Assembly: GCA_958436995.1 (NCBI GenBank) | Contig: CAUBMI010000004.1 | Location: 10,235-74,234, forward strand | Source: an uncultured Collinsella sp. | GTDB taxonomy: Bacteria > Actinomycetota > Coriobacteriia > Coriobacteriales > Coriobacteriaceae | Length of the DNA: 64,000 nt | Direction: 5' to 3' | Part shown: piece after piece, positions 9,580 through 17,280 of the stretch | Layout of the letters: the number at the start of each line of letters is the position of its first letter | Position numbering within the stretch: the stretch's first letter is position 1 | Notes under the pieces: generated by a model | Seen by the model: only the letters and a program-made list of their open reading frames with translations | Told to the model about the DNA's origin: nothing | The model's database searches: none | Made by a program: the position numbers and the translations under genes

Positions 9580-10318
9580 CGTCGGTACCCTCCTGCTTGG
9601 TCGCGCTCATCGCCGCCTCGGCCTCGGCCTTCAGACGACGGGCTTCCTCGAGCTTGGCCTCGGCCTGGGCAAGCTGCTCGGCGGCGTTATCGGCCGTGAC
9701 GGTAGTGTCACCCTTGCCCTCGGCGTCCACGATGGCAGCCGCGGCGGCCAGGCGGTCCTCCTCGGCCATAGCGCGCTTAAGGTTCATGCCCACCACGATG
9801 AGGTGATACACCTGGTAGATAAAGAACAGCAGCATGGGCAGCACGATCACAATGAGGAAGCCCATGGAGCTGGACAGGAAGTCCATGACCTTGCCCATCT
9901 GCGGCAGCGCGAACACGTACTTGCCCACGATATCGCCGTCGCTGATGATGTGCGTATCGGCCACGTCGTTGTTATCGCCCTTGGTGGTAAAGCTGCGCAT
10001 GCCGTTGACCTCGTCGATGGCGGCGATGCGGTGCGTGTTGAGCGCGTACTCGTTGTCGATGATGGTATGGAACGTCACGATGTCGCCCACCTCGAGCTTG
10101 GAGGTGTCGCACTTTTTGATGAAGATGAGGTCGCCCTTGTTAAACGTGGGAGCCATGGAGTCGGACTGCACGGCGAGCGGGGTGAAGCCGGCGATGTCCG
10201 AGACGCTGCCGTCCTCGCGCGTGGCGAGCGTGGTAAACGCATACAGGGCCGCCACCAGGATGATGATCCACATGACAACGCTCAGCGCGATGGATGCGAC
10301 TTTTTTAACAGATTGCAT
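9572..10318 (-). CDS. SipW-type signal peptidase I (Ser/His dyad), second copy
   Basis: 248 residues. An N-terminal helix (about 8-32) precedes AVQSDSMAPTF (catalytic S54) and YALNTHRIAA (H96), the SipW-like dyad. KGDNNDVAD follows at about 113-121. A second hydrophobic segment (about 146-175) and an Ala/Glu-rich cytoplasmic tail end the protein. It sits between the four exported-protein genes and the AAA+ ATPase gene, and is clearly paralogous to 4862-5572. Having two such enzymes in one operon suggests division of labour among substrates, or one acting on substrates encoded elsewhere (18.5-20.3 kb). Confidence 0.92.
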   Translation of the reverse strand: MQSVKKVASIALSVVMWIIILVAALYAFTTLATREDGSVSDIAGFTPLAVQSDSMAPTFNKGDLIFIKKCDTSKLEVGDIVTFHTIIDNEYALNTHRIAAIDEVNGMRSFTTKGDNNDVADTHIISDGDIVGKYVFALPQMGKVMDFLSSSMGFLIVIVLPMLLFFIYQVYHLIVVGMNLKRAMAEEDRLAAAAAIVDAEGKGDTTVTADNAAEQLAQAEAKLEEARRLKAEAEAAMSATKQEGTDGE

Positions 10319-10378
10319 GATGTCCCTTACTACCGTGTCTGTCTAGGTCGTGCGCGGCCCGATGGCCGCCGTGCGTAT

Positions 10379-11176
10379 CTACTGTTCCTCGATGCCCTCG
10401 AAGCGCATCGAAACCGAATAGTTAGCTCCCTTTAGCATATTAGTGCAATTTGGGTCCGTTCCCTCGAGCCATATGCGAACGGTTACCGGCTTGTCCGTTT
10501 CTGTCATCAGGTCGAACATGTCGCTGGCCGCGGTCGCCTCGCCCGAGTCGAGCCCAAAGACGGTGGCCGAGCCAGATGAACCGCCGCCCCCGTTAGGGTT
10601 GTAGACCCAAGTATGACCGTCGGCGGTAAAGCTCATGCGCATGGCGCTTGCCATGCCCTGTGTATCGGAGCTAAACCGCGTGCCGGACACGCCGCCGTCG
10701 CCATCCTGCCCGGTCAGGCGAACGCGCAGGTCCGTACTGCTCATAAAGTGCAGCGTAAACTCCAGGTAGGCGCCGGTGGCGGGATCGGCGGTGGAGCCGT
10801 CCTCGAAGGTAAAGGTCTGATAGTCGCTCGTGGTGACGGGCTTGAGCTTGGACGCATCGATGTCCACGCCCTTTTCGCTGGCGATGCGCTCCGAGATCTG
10901 ATCGAAGCCCAGGCTGTGCACGTATTCGTCGAACGTGGCACGCTCGTCCAGGTCAAAGCGCAGCGAGCCGTCGGCATTGGCGTCGATCATGAGCATGCGG
11001 GTCTTGGCGCTATCGGCGATGGAGAACCAGGCGAACGTTGCCATGGCTATCGCCACCAGCGCAAACAGCACCAGCACCACGGTGGTGGTGAGCTTGCGGC
11101 GCAGGTCGATATCGGTGGGCGCGGCAACCGGAGCGCCGGTGGTCGGGCGGCGGTTGTCGGGCGCGACGTGTGCCAT
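10379..11176 (-). CDS. SipW-dependent exported protein (operon member 4)
   Basis: 265 residues. A basic N-region (DLRRKL) is followed by a hydrophobic segment at about 31-50 ending in AMATFAWFS, the SipW-type cleavage context. The mature part ends with VRIWLEGTDPNCTNML, followed by a short beta-like strand. That motif is shared with the other exported proteins of the window. The pattern matches the TasA/camelysin-like class of small secreted proteins that form surface fibres in other Gram-positives; filament formation here is inference. It lies two bases from the preceding gene and 60 bases before the signal peptidase gene. Confidence 0.8.
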   Translation of the reverse strand: MAHVAPDNRRPTTGAPVAAPTDIDLRRKLTTTVVLVLFALVAIAMATFAWFSIADSAKTRMLMIDANADGSLRFDLDERATFDEYVHSLGFDQISERIASEKGVDIDASKLKPVTTSDYQTFTFEDGSTADPATGAYLEFTLHFMSSTDLRVRLTGQDGDGGVSGTRFSSDTQGMASAMRMSFTADGHTWVYNPNGGGGSSGSATVFGLDSGEATAASDMFDLMTETDKPVTVRIWLEGTDPNCTNMLKGANYSVSMRFEGIEEQ

Positions 11177-11178
11177 TG

Positions 11179-12165
11179 CTACTCACCGTCCAAGGTCGCA
11201 AAGAGCGACAGGTGCAAGGTGCCCGGATCTTGATAGAGATAGTCGGCGCTATCGGGATCGGTGCCCTCGATGTAGTAATAGATATCCAGACGATAGGTCT
11301 GGTCAAGCCCCAGCGTGGCAAGCGTGTTTTGCGGACGCGCGGCCGTCTCGCTCGTGTCCAGCGTAAAGGTGGCCGGGTCCTGCGTCACGTTGGCGCCGCA
11401 GGTGAGCTGACCGTTTTGCCAGCCCAGGAGCATGCCCTCGGTGTAGCCCGCCAGGCCTGCAGGGGCAGTCGCCGGGTGCTCGGCGCGGTGACCACTATCG
11501 GAGCCGTCGAGTTCAAAGATGTTGGTGGCAAGAACCTGGTTGCCGCTCGAGATCTTTATGCCCACGCGGGCCGCGCGCAGCAGCTCGGCATCGGCGCCCT
11601 GCGGGACCAGCGATTCGGCCAGATACAAGCTGACCTTACCCTTTACTTTGCTGGCGCCCGTTCCGGTAATGGTGGGGCGCAGATTGATCCAGCCGTGGTA
11701 GAAGGCGGAACCGTTGTCTTTTGCCTGCTCAAACACCGTGGCATCGCCGGCGGAGTTGTTTTGCGCGCAGGCAGCAAAGCCGTTGAGATCGAAGGTCGAG
11801 ACCGGATAGAGCGTCACGGCGCCAGTCGCATTGGAAGTCAGGGAAACATCGCCCTGCTGCGACCAGCCGCCGCGATCGGCGTCGCCCAGCTCCAGCACCA
11901 GCTTGGACGTGTCGCTGTGCACGCTCACCGAATTGGTGTTGACCTTCATGTTGTTGGTAAACCAGGCGTAGGTCGCGGCGCCCAGGGTGGCGGCGAGCGC
12001 CACCATAACGAGCGCGATGTAGGCACGCGCGTGGCGAGCGTGGCGGCGGGCGGCAGCGCCCTCGAGGACCTGGCACTCGGCGGCTACGCTGGAGGGAACC
12101 GCGGGGCTCTCGCTCTGGGTTTTGGCCTCGCAGCTATCTGCTGGCATGCGCATCTGATCTTTCAC
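11179..12165 (-). CDS. SipW-dependent exported protein (operon member 3)
   Basis: About 328 residues from a GTG at 12165, chosen because GGGGGCGAG precedes it and because any longer reading overlaps the upstream gene heavily; an ATG four codons later is an alternative. The N-region is unusually long (about 47 residues, polar then Arg/His-rich), then a hydrophobic segment (about 48-66) ends in LGAATYAWFTNN. The C-terminus has LDIYYYIEGTDPDSADYL, a variant of the shared motif with Ser in place of Cys, followed by a final strand. It is probably a secreted surface subunit cleaved by one of the operon's signal peptidases. Confidence 0.78.
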   Translation of the reverse strand: MKDQMRMPADSCEAKTQSESPAVPSSVAAECQVLEGAAARRHARHARAYIALVMVALAATLGAATYAWFTNNMKVNTNSVSVHSDTSKLVLELGDADRGGWSQQGDVSLTSNATGAVTLYPVSTFDLNGFAACAQNNSAGDATVFEQAKDNGSAFYHGWINLRPTITGTGASKVKGKVSLYLAESLVPQGADAELLRAARVGIKISSGNQVLATNIFELDGSDSGHRAEHPATAPAGLAGYTEGMLLGWQNGQLTCGANVTQDPATFTLDTSETAARPQNTLATLGLDQTYRLDIYYYIEGTDPDSADYLYQDPGTLHLSLFATLDGE

Positions 12166-12178
12166 GTCGCTCGCCCCC

Positions 12179-13015
12179 TTACGCCTTGGCCGCAGCAAAG
12201 GCAAGCTGCAGCACCACATCGCGGGCCTGGGCCTCGTCGATGCAATTGGCGTCGCAGCCTTCCATGTATACAACGTAGCGAACGCTTGCCACCTCGTTGG
12301 CGGCCAGCGTGCAGATGGGCGTGGCGCCCGCGCGCGGCGTGGGCGTGTCACCGGTGCCATCCATGCTGTAAGAACTAATAGCGCGGGCCGGGTCGGCGGT
12401 GTAGCTCCAGCCCGAGGCGGCACCCGCTACGACCGCGCCGTCCTGCGCCGTGGTGCGCCTGTTGGTGGCGCCTGCGGTATTGCCCAAGTCGTCACAGGTA
12501 AAGATATGCGTTTGCGTGCCCGACGCAGTCGTGATCACCAAGCCCAGGCGCAGTGCGGCCAGCAGCTGCGGGTCGCTCGTCATGCCCATCTGGCCCTGGT
12601 ACAGGTACACGTTGAGCGCGCTATCGCTGCCCTTAAGGTACAGCGTGCCCGAAAGGGCGTAGTCGTCCAGCTGCGCAGTGCAGTCGGCATAGTCGGTCGT
12701 GATACCCGCGGCATTTTGGAAGGTGCCGCGCCAAAAACGGGAAAGGTCTGCCGTCGAGATGGGATAGAGCGTTTTGTCGGCGGCGGCAAGCGTTGCCGTT
12801 GTGTCCCAGGGCCCGTTGGCCGAAAGGCCAATCTGCAAGTCGGAGCCCTCGTCGCTTACCGTGTGCGCCACGGGCGTCACGTTGGTGTAGCGCGAATTGC
12901 TAAACCAGGCGTAGGTGGCGGCGCTCAGGGCGGCCACCAGCACCAGCATCCATGCGGCCGCAGCAACCATGCGACGGCGCGAGCTTAGGACATCTTTGAT
13001 GTTCGATGCACTCAT
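12179..13015 (-). CDS. SipW-dependent exported protein (operon member 2)
   Basis: 278 residues from the ATG at 13015 (MSASNIKDVLSSRRRM), which has GGGGGCCAGGG just upstream. A hydrophobic segment at about 17-34 ends in SAATYAWFSNS. The C-terminus carries VRYVVYMEGCDANCIDEA, then LQLAF. It is 11 bases from the first operon gene and 13 from the third, so these genes are surely cotranscribed. Sequence similarity to the neighbours beyond signal and C-terminal motif is low by eye. Confidence 0.8.
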   Translation of the reverse strand: MSASNIKDVLSSRRRMVAAAAWMLVLVAALSAATYAWFSNSRYTNVTPVAHTVSDEGSDLQIGLSANGPWDTTATLAAADKTLYPISTADLSRFWRGTFQNAAGITTDYADCTAQLDDYALSGTLYLKGSDSALNVYLYQGQMGMTSDPQLLAALRLGLVITTASGTQTHIFTCDDLGNTAGATNRRTTAQDGAVVAGAASGWSYTADPARAISSYSMDGTGDTPTPRAGATPICTLAANEVASVRYVVYMEGCDANCIDEAQARDVVLQLAFAAAKA

Positions 13016-13026
13016 CCCTGGCCCCC

Positions 13027-13911
13027 TTACGAACGCTTGCCGGCAAAGCGCAGCGCCAGCGATTGCAGGCTGGTGGTGGCCAGGTTGTTGGTGCAGTCGG
13101 GGTCGCAGCCTTCCAGCCACACGTACACATCCACGCGCACGGGCGTGCTGCGGTTGGTGCCCTCGGCCGCGGCGGGCAGGCTGCAGATCTTGGTCGTGGC
13201 CTGCTTAAGGCTCACTACGCCGGTGTCTTCGTTGTAGTCGCAAAAGTTTGCGCTGGTAAGCTGATCAAAATGAACCGTTGTTCCATCGGAGCGGGTGCTG
13301 TCGAGCACCAGGTGATTCTGCTCGTTCTCGCCGGCATCCTTGCCGTCGAGCGTGTTGTAGCGCGCCTGGGGATTGCGCTCGCCCGAGACCTCAAAGATGT
13401 ACTGGCCCGTAACGGTATCGCCCTGCCCCGGCGCATAGGTAACCAGGCCCACCCGCAGAGCGGTAGAGATGGGGTTTGCCGTGTCCTGCTCGGTAAAGTC
13501 GATGCCCGACAGGTACACGTCGGTCGCGGCCGAGTTGGTGGCCAGGTACAGGGAAGTCTTGTAGTAGTCGGAATGCTCGGCGGCGCCAAACATGCTGGCA
13601 AAGAGCGAGTCCTGGGTGGTTTCGCCGGTAAAGCCCGTTACCTTTTGGAAGCCGTTGAGCACGTTGTCGGTCGAGACGGGATCGAGCAGGCCCGAAAAGC
13701 TCAGGCCGGCGTTGGTTTTGTATTCGCCGTCGTACTCGTTGGAGATGAGGAAGGTCACGCCCGTGCCCGCGGCCATCTTGACGTCGGTGATGTGGCGGTT
13801 GGCGTTGTAGATGTACCAGGCATATGTTACGGCTCCGGCAGCAGCAAGGGCCACCAGCAACGTGGCGAGCATGCGATTGAACTGTTTTCGCAGCGAGCGT
13901 GCGTCCGACAT
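13027..13911 (-). CDS. SipW-dependent exported protein (operon member 1)
   Basis: 294 residues. N-region MSDARSLRKQFNRM, a hydrophobic segment at about 14-30, and GAVTYAWYIYN, a SipW-type cleavage context with Tyr in the usual Phe position. The C-terminus has VDVYVWLEGCDPDCTNNL followed by LQSLALRF. It is the first gene of the leftward operon. The region upstream (13912-14083) holds no clear promoter that I can assign. Probable secreted surface protein; a fibre subunit role is inferred from the signal-peptide class and the paired peptidases. Confidence 0.8.
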   Translation of the reverse strand: MSDARSLRKQFNRMLATLLVALAAAGAVTYAWYIYNANRHITDVKMAAGTGVTFLISNEYDGEYKTNAGLSFSGLLDPVSTDNVLNGFQKVTGFTGETTQDSLFASMFGAAEHSDYYKTSLYLATNSAATDVYLSGIDFTEQDTANPISTALRVGLVTYAPGQGDTVTGQYIFEVSGERNPQARYNTLDGKDAGENEQNHLVLDSTRSDGTTVHFDQLTSANFCDYNEDTGVVSLKQATTKICSLPAAAEGTNRSTPVRVDVYVWLEGCDPDCTNNLATTSLQSLALRFAGKRS

Positions 13912-14083
13912 GCCCCTCCCCCAGATGCCGTGTTGTAAACCGCCTGGACATCATTTGCCCATAATGGAGTTATTTTACGCGAACGTGCAGTTCATCGGGG
14001 GTACAAACGGAATATTTCGCGTGCCCTTCGCGCTGCATCGGGGCGGATAGGGTCGCAAGTTGCCGCTTTTTAAAAAATAGTTC

Positions 14084-14112
14084 TTGCCAGCGGGTGGGAG
14101 CTCCGTTATATT
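14084..14112 (+). promoter_or_regulatory. sigma70-type promoter of tRNA-Val
   Basis: A -35 TTGCCA (14084-14089) and -10 TATATT (14107-14112) are separated by 17 bases, about 29 bases before the tRNA 5' end. Confidence 0.75.
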
Positions 14113-14141
14113 ATTTCCTGTGCACTCGCGCACCCTTGATC

Positions 14142-14216
14142 GGGCGTTTAGCTCAGGGGGAGAGCGCTTCCCTGACACGGAAGAGGTCAGAAGTTCAAAT
14201 CTTCTAACGCCCACCA
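14142..14216 (+). tRNA. tRNA-Val (anticodon GAC)
   Basis: The acceptor stem GGGCGTT pairs with AACGCCC. The anticodon stem CTTCC/GGAAG encloses the loop CTGACAC with anticodon GAC at 14174-14176. The T-loop TTCAAAT is present. The 3' CCA is encoded. Confidence 0.95.
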
Positions 14217-14224
14217 AATGTTCG

Positions 14225-14258
14225 CAGCTCAGAGGCTTCGCCTCTGAGCTGTTTTGTT
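14225..14258 (+). terminator. rho-independent terminator after tRNA-Val
   Basis: CAGCTCAGAGGC and GCCTCTGAGCTG form a 12-bp stem with a 2-4 base loop, followed by TTTTGTTTT. Confidence 0.9.
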
Positions 14259-14413
14259 TTACGGCTCCAAGCCAAACGGACGCCGCGGCGCCCAAAGCCG
14301 CCTCAACAACGCCAGCAACCACCCCAACCAAGCCCAAAGCCGCCCAAACAACCCCAGCGAGCGCCCCGATCAGGCCTGAATGGGCCTCGCAGCCATATCC
14401 GGGCGACCCCCGC

Positions 14414-14600
14414 AAATCGAAGGTGAATGGTTTCCCGCGAAGTGAACGAGCCAAAACAAACCCCCGGAACATCGACACTTTTGGCGGTTCATTTCCTGCA
14501 GCTTTGTCGTTAGAATCCTGCGATTTTGGCGCAAAAAAGTGTGGATGCTTCGGGGGTCCAAAAACACTCGTTCACTTCACGGGAAACCATTCACCTTCAA
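14414..14600. repeat. imperfect ~185-bp palindrome with 32-bp arms
   Basis: The arms at 14419-14450 and 14567-14598 are inverted copies with 31 of 32 bases matching. Inner stretches (around 14458-14480 and 14533-14557) also pair imperfectly. The arm core GAAGGTGAATGGTTTCCC occurs again at 37236-37253. The segment fills most of the 417-base gap between the tRNA-Val and the next gene and has no plausible reading frame. It resembles a small nonautonomous palindromic element or a structured RNA; nature unknown. Confidence 0.7.
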
Positions 14601-14633
14601 AACGGCAGCACCCCTTCGCCGTCAAAGGCCCAC

Positions 14634-15737
14634 TTACCAATGCTGACGCGCCTCAATAACGGTCTGCCAGAGCTTAAACCGCTTTGTCTCGACGCGCGCC
14701 CGTGCCAAATATCGCGCTTCCTCGGTCATGGGCTTGTAAAATATGGGCCGCTTGCGACGATGCAGCTTCCGTCGGACGCGTTCGCACAGGCGAACGAGCT
14801 TTTCGTAGTCGCTCGCCTGGTCAGTCGTCACCGTAAAGTACGCGACCCCATTGAGCATCTGCAGCTCGTTGCGGCGCTCGGTATCCTTGTGGATTTTCTC
14901 GCTTCCATCATGGATGGCGTCGCTGTCGTAATCAACCAGCGCGGTAAGCACCTCGGGCAGCAAGCCAGCCCTTACTTTATCCAGGCCCAACTCAGCTTTC
15001 GCCGTAAGCGTGATGTCGGGCGTGCGCTCCAACACGCGCAGTTTGCGGTTGCGCCCATCGTTGTAGCCGTCGCGAATGAAGTACTTCTTGTTCAGCTCGG
15101 CCTTGCCCAGTGCAAGCCCGCCGTAATGCGCAGGCAGCGACATAAACATGCAAAGCCCCGACTCCCTTGGAGACCGTGAGCCCTCTTCCACGTACGGAAG
15201 CAACGCCTTCGCCTTAGCGGCGCCTCTCACCTTTGATGCCCGGTCAAGGTACGCCGCGATGAGCTCCTTAGTCGTGAGCCTGCCATCGCGCATGCCCGCA
15301 TCCCTGCTTGTTACCCCACCGGGAGCAAGGTTATCCAGCCGGTAGTCCGATGTCATGGCATAGCCGGCGTAGATGGCCGCCGCCGCATCGCCATCGTGCG
15401 CGGCCTGCAAAAACGCCAGCTCGGGAGAGCACACGTACGCATCCAGGTCGCCCATCCAGTGGCCCAGCGAGATAAACGAACCCGCCGGGAGCTCGTTGGT
15501 GCACAGGTGCGTCTTAACATGCTTGCTCCGCCGACGGTCGGCGCGCGACGGCACCAGCAAATCCAGCGTTTGGATCCCCAGGTCATAGCGATCGATAAAC
15601 TCCTGCGCCTCTTCGTCACAGAGCGCGCAGGCACCCGCGATCGACACGACCTCTGGCTCCGAATCCCCAAAGCGCGGGTTCGGGATGTGCGCCAAGAGCG
15701 CCAGCGCAGCGTTATGTGAAACGATAAAGTAGCTCAT
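14634..15737 (-). CDS. AbiEi/DUF559-like protein with C-terminal Vsr-like nuclease fold
   Basis: 367 residues. A central VCSPELAFLQAA motif and the later GSRSPRESGLCMFMSLP segment are typical of the large actinobacterial family annotated as AbiEi-like antitoxin or DUF559 proteins. The C-terminus (VDYDSDAIH...ERRNELQMLNGVAYFTVT) resembles the Vsr/DUF559 endonuclease-like domain. No winged-helix N-terminus typical of AbiEi is evident and no AbiEii nucleotidyltransferase gene is adjacent. Function is unknown; possibilities are an orphan antitoxin-like regulator or a nuclease. A second family member lies at 33611-34573. Confidence 0.6.
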   Translation of the reverse strand: MSYFIVSHNAALALLAHIPNPRFGDSEPEVVSIAGACALCDEEAQEFIDRYDLGIQTLDLLVPSRADRRRSKHVKTHLCTNELPAGSFISLGHWMGDLDAYVCSPELAFLQAAHDGDAAAAIYAGYAMTSDYRLDNLAPGGVTSRDAGMRDGRLTTKELIAAYLDRASKVRGAAKAKALLPYVEEGSRSPRESGLCMFMSLPAHYGGLALGKAELNKKYFIRDGYNDGRNRKLRVLERTPDITLTAKAELGLDKVRAGLLPEVLTALVDYDSDAIHDGSEKIHKDTERRNELQMLNGVAYFTVTTDQASDYEKLVRLCERVRRKLHRRKRPIFYKPMTEEARYLARARVETKRFKLWQTVIEARQHW

Positions 15738-15889
15738 GGCGCAAAGGTAGCACGCGCGTCGGCGGCCGTTAGCGGTCCTGCCAAGTTATCGGCAAACGAC
15801 CGGCGGATTTTTGCCGCGACGCGTCCAAAGTGCTCATTCGTCGACGTCTAGCTGCAAATCCGTCAAGCTTTTGGCAAGGTTGCCGCTCA

Positions 15890-15932
15890 ACTGACCAAAA
15901 TCTGACCATTTGCTTGCCCATTTGCTTGACGG
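15890..15932. repeat. TGACCA/GCTTGACGG repeat, copy 1
   Basis: Contains CTGACCAAAATCTGACC followed by TTGCTTGACGG. Related copies are at 34629-34669 and 62865-62897. It occupies part of the 317-base gap 15738-16054, which otherwise shows nothing recognisable. Confidence 0.6.
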
Positions 15933-16054
15933 CGCGCCCTCGCCAAAATGCTCCGCGACTTCTCAGGCGGTCGAAGTGCTCGTTTAGCGACCACACACCC
16001 ACTGCTGGGGTATCCTTGGAGCACATGCACCGCAAGCCGCACAAAGGAGCCGCC

Positions 16055-16753
16055 ATGCGCACCGAGCTCGATGTTCCCTTTTCGCACAAAGACAAGGCCA
16101 AGGCCCTGGGCGCCAAGTGGGACCGGGTCAAGAAGATCTGGTACGTGCCCGATGGCGTCAACCCCGAGCCCTTTGCCGCGTGGCTGCCCGGCGTTGATCG
16201 CTCCGACCCCAGCGCGCCCTACATCTACCTGGTGCTGGGCAAGCGCGAGTGTTGGAAGTGCCACGAGCAGACGACGGTCGCGGCCTTTGGCATTCCGTAT
16301 TGGGCGACCGAAGACTCGGGCAGCGAGGCTGCGCCCGGCGATGCGCGCGCCATGGACGACGCGGGTCACATTGCGATCGACACCGCCCACGCCAACGCCA
16401 TAGCCATCGTCCCCGCGCTGGGCTGCGTGCCGGCCGAGATCCGCGACTACCTGCGCGAGCGCTGTGCTTACAAGCCCACAACGTCGCGCACCACCAAGAC
16501 CGTATCGCTCGCCAGCACCTGCACCGGCTGCGGCGCACTGCAAGGCAGCCATTACCTGTTCGAGGAGCCCACGTCGCCGTTTGCGCTCACGGCCATCAAC
16601 AAGCTGCCCGCGCTGGAGTTCGTGCGCGTGGAAGTCGCCGGCGTCTACGGCATCCCCGACAGTCAGGACAACTTTGACCAGGCGCTCTTCACCTGGGCAC
16701 GCGACCACCACACCCAGTTCCACAAGACCCTGTGCGAGGGGATTTACCTGTAG
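16055..16753 (+). CDS. DUF5710 domain protein with zinc-ribbon-like cysteine pairs
   Basis: 232 residues from the ATG at 16055, preceded by AAAGGAG. The N-terminus (LDVPFSHKDKAKALGAKWDRVKKIWYVP) is the DUF5710 module, also found in plasmid primases and other nucleic-acid enzymes, where it is thought to bind nucleic acid. CWKC (about residue 66) and CTGC (about 156) could make a zinc site. The remainder is unrecognised. It stands alone, opposite in strand to its neighbours. Confidence 0.7.
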   Translation: MRTELDVPFSHKDKAKALGAKWDRVKKIWYVPDGVNPEPFAAWLPGVDRSDPSAPYIYLVLGKRECWKCHEQTTVAAFGIPYWATEDSGSEAAPGDARAMDDAGHIAIDTAHANAIAIVPALGCVPAEIRDYLRERCAYKPTTSRTTKTVSLASTCTGCGALQGSHYLFEEPTSPFALTAINKLPALEFVRVEVAGVYGIPDSQDNFDQALFTWARDHHTQFHKTLCEGIYL

Positions 16754-16880
16754 GGCAAAACTCGAAAACCGAGTCCAGTTTTCCTCGAAAATCGAATATG
16801 CGCAGATAGCTGAGTTGTTGGCGTAACGCAGAAAATGTCGAATCACTGGGTTTACCCGACTAGATATTCAGCCTTCGAAG

Positions 16881-17162
16881 CTATGACTCCGCATCGTCAT
16901 AGGTAATAGCACATCCGCAAGTTGGGCATTGCTGAGGATAGACCGGGAGACGCAGACCCGTTCGAGCCCGCGGGTCAGTAGACTGCTTGTCGCGAATGTC
17001 GATGAAGTTGATGTCTAGGCATGGAAGGTCTGCGCCGCAGCTTGGGCAGGGCAGACAGATTTGGCTGCAGGTGGCCTCGACGAGCGGGAATAGGCTCCGG
17101 TCCATTAACGCTCGCGGTAGGTTTCCGTACACGCCGCGCGCGATATCGCTTCGCCATCCCAT
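16881..17162 (-). CDS. small cysteine-rich CpxCG-type protein
   Basis: 93 residues with two knuckles, CLPCPSCGADLPC (about 36-48) and CPTCGC (about 79-84), the pattern of a CpXC-like zinc ribbon. A strong GGGGAG seven bases before the ATG supports expression. It lies just downstream of the HNH gene on the same strand, 118 bases away, so they may be cotranscribed. Function unknown. Confidence 0.6.
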   Translation of the reverse strand: MGWRSDIARGVYGNLPRALMDRSLFPLVEATCSQICLPCPSCGADLPCLDINFIDIRDKQSTDPRARTGLRLPVYPQQCPTCGCAITYDDAES

Positions 17163-17280
17163 GGTCTCCCCTTTCCCGTTTTACCTGTTGAGGAAAGGAT
17201 GGCAGGATCGTGCAGCTCTCGATGCGGCGCAGCGCGATCCGATCAATCGACATGATTGGGTTGCGACGGGCCGCACCCAG

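Noticed and set aside
14414..14600. Insertion sequence or prophage attachment site at tRNA-Val
   Set aside because: No transposase or integrase gene is nearby, and no duplicated tRNA 3' end was found.
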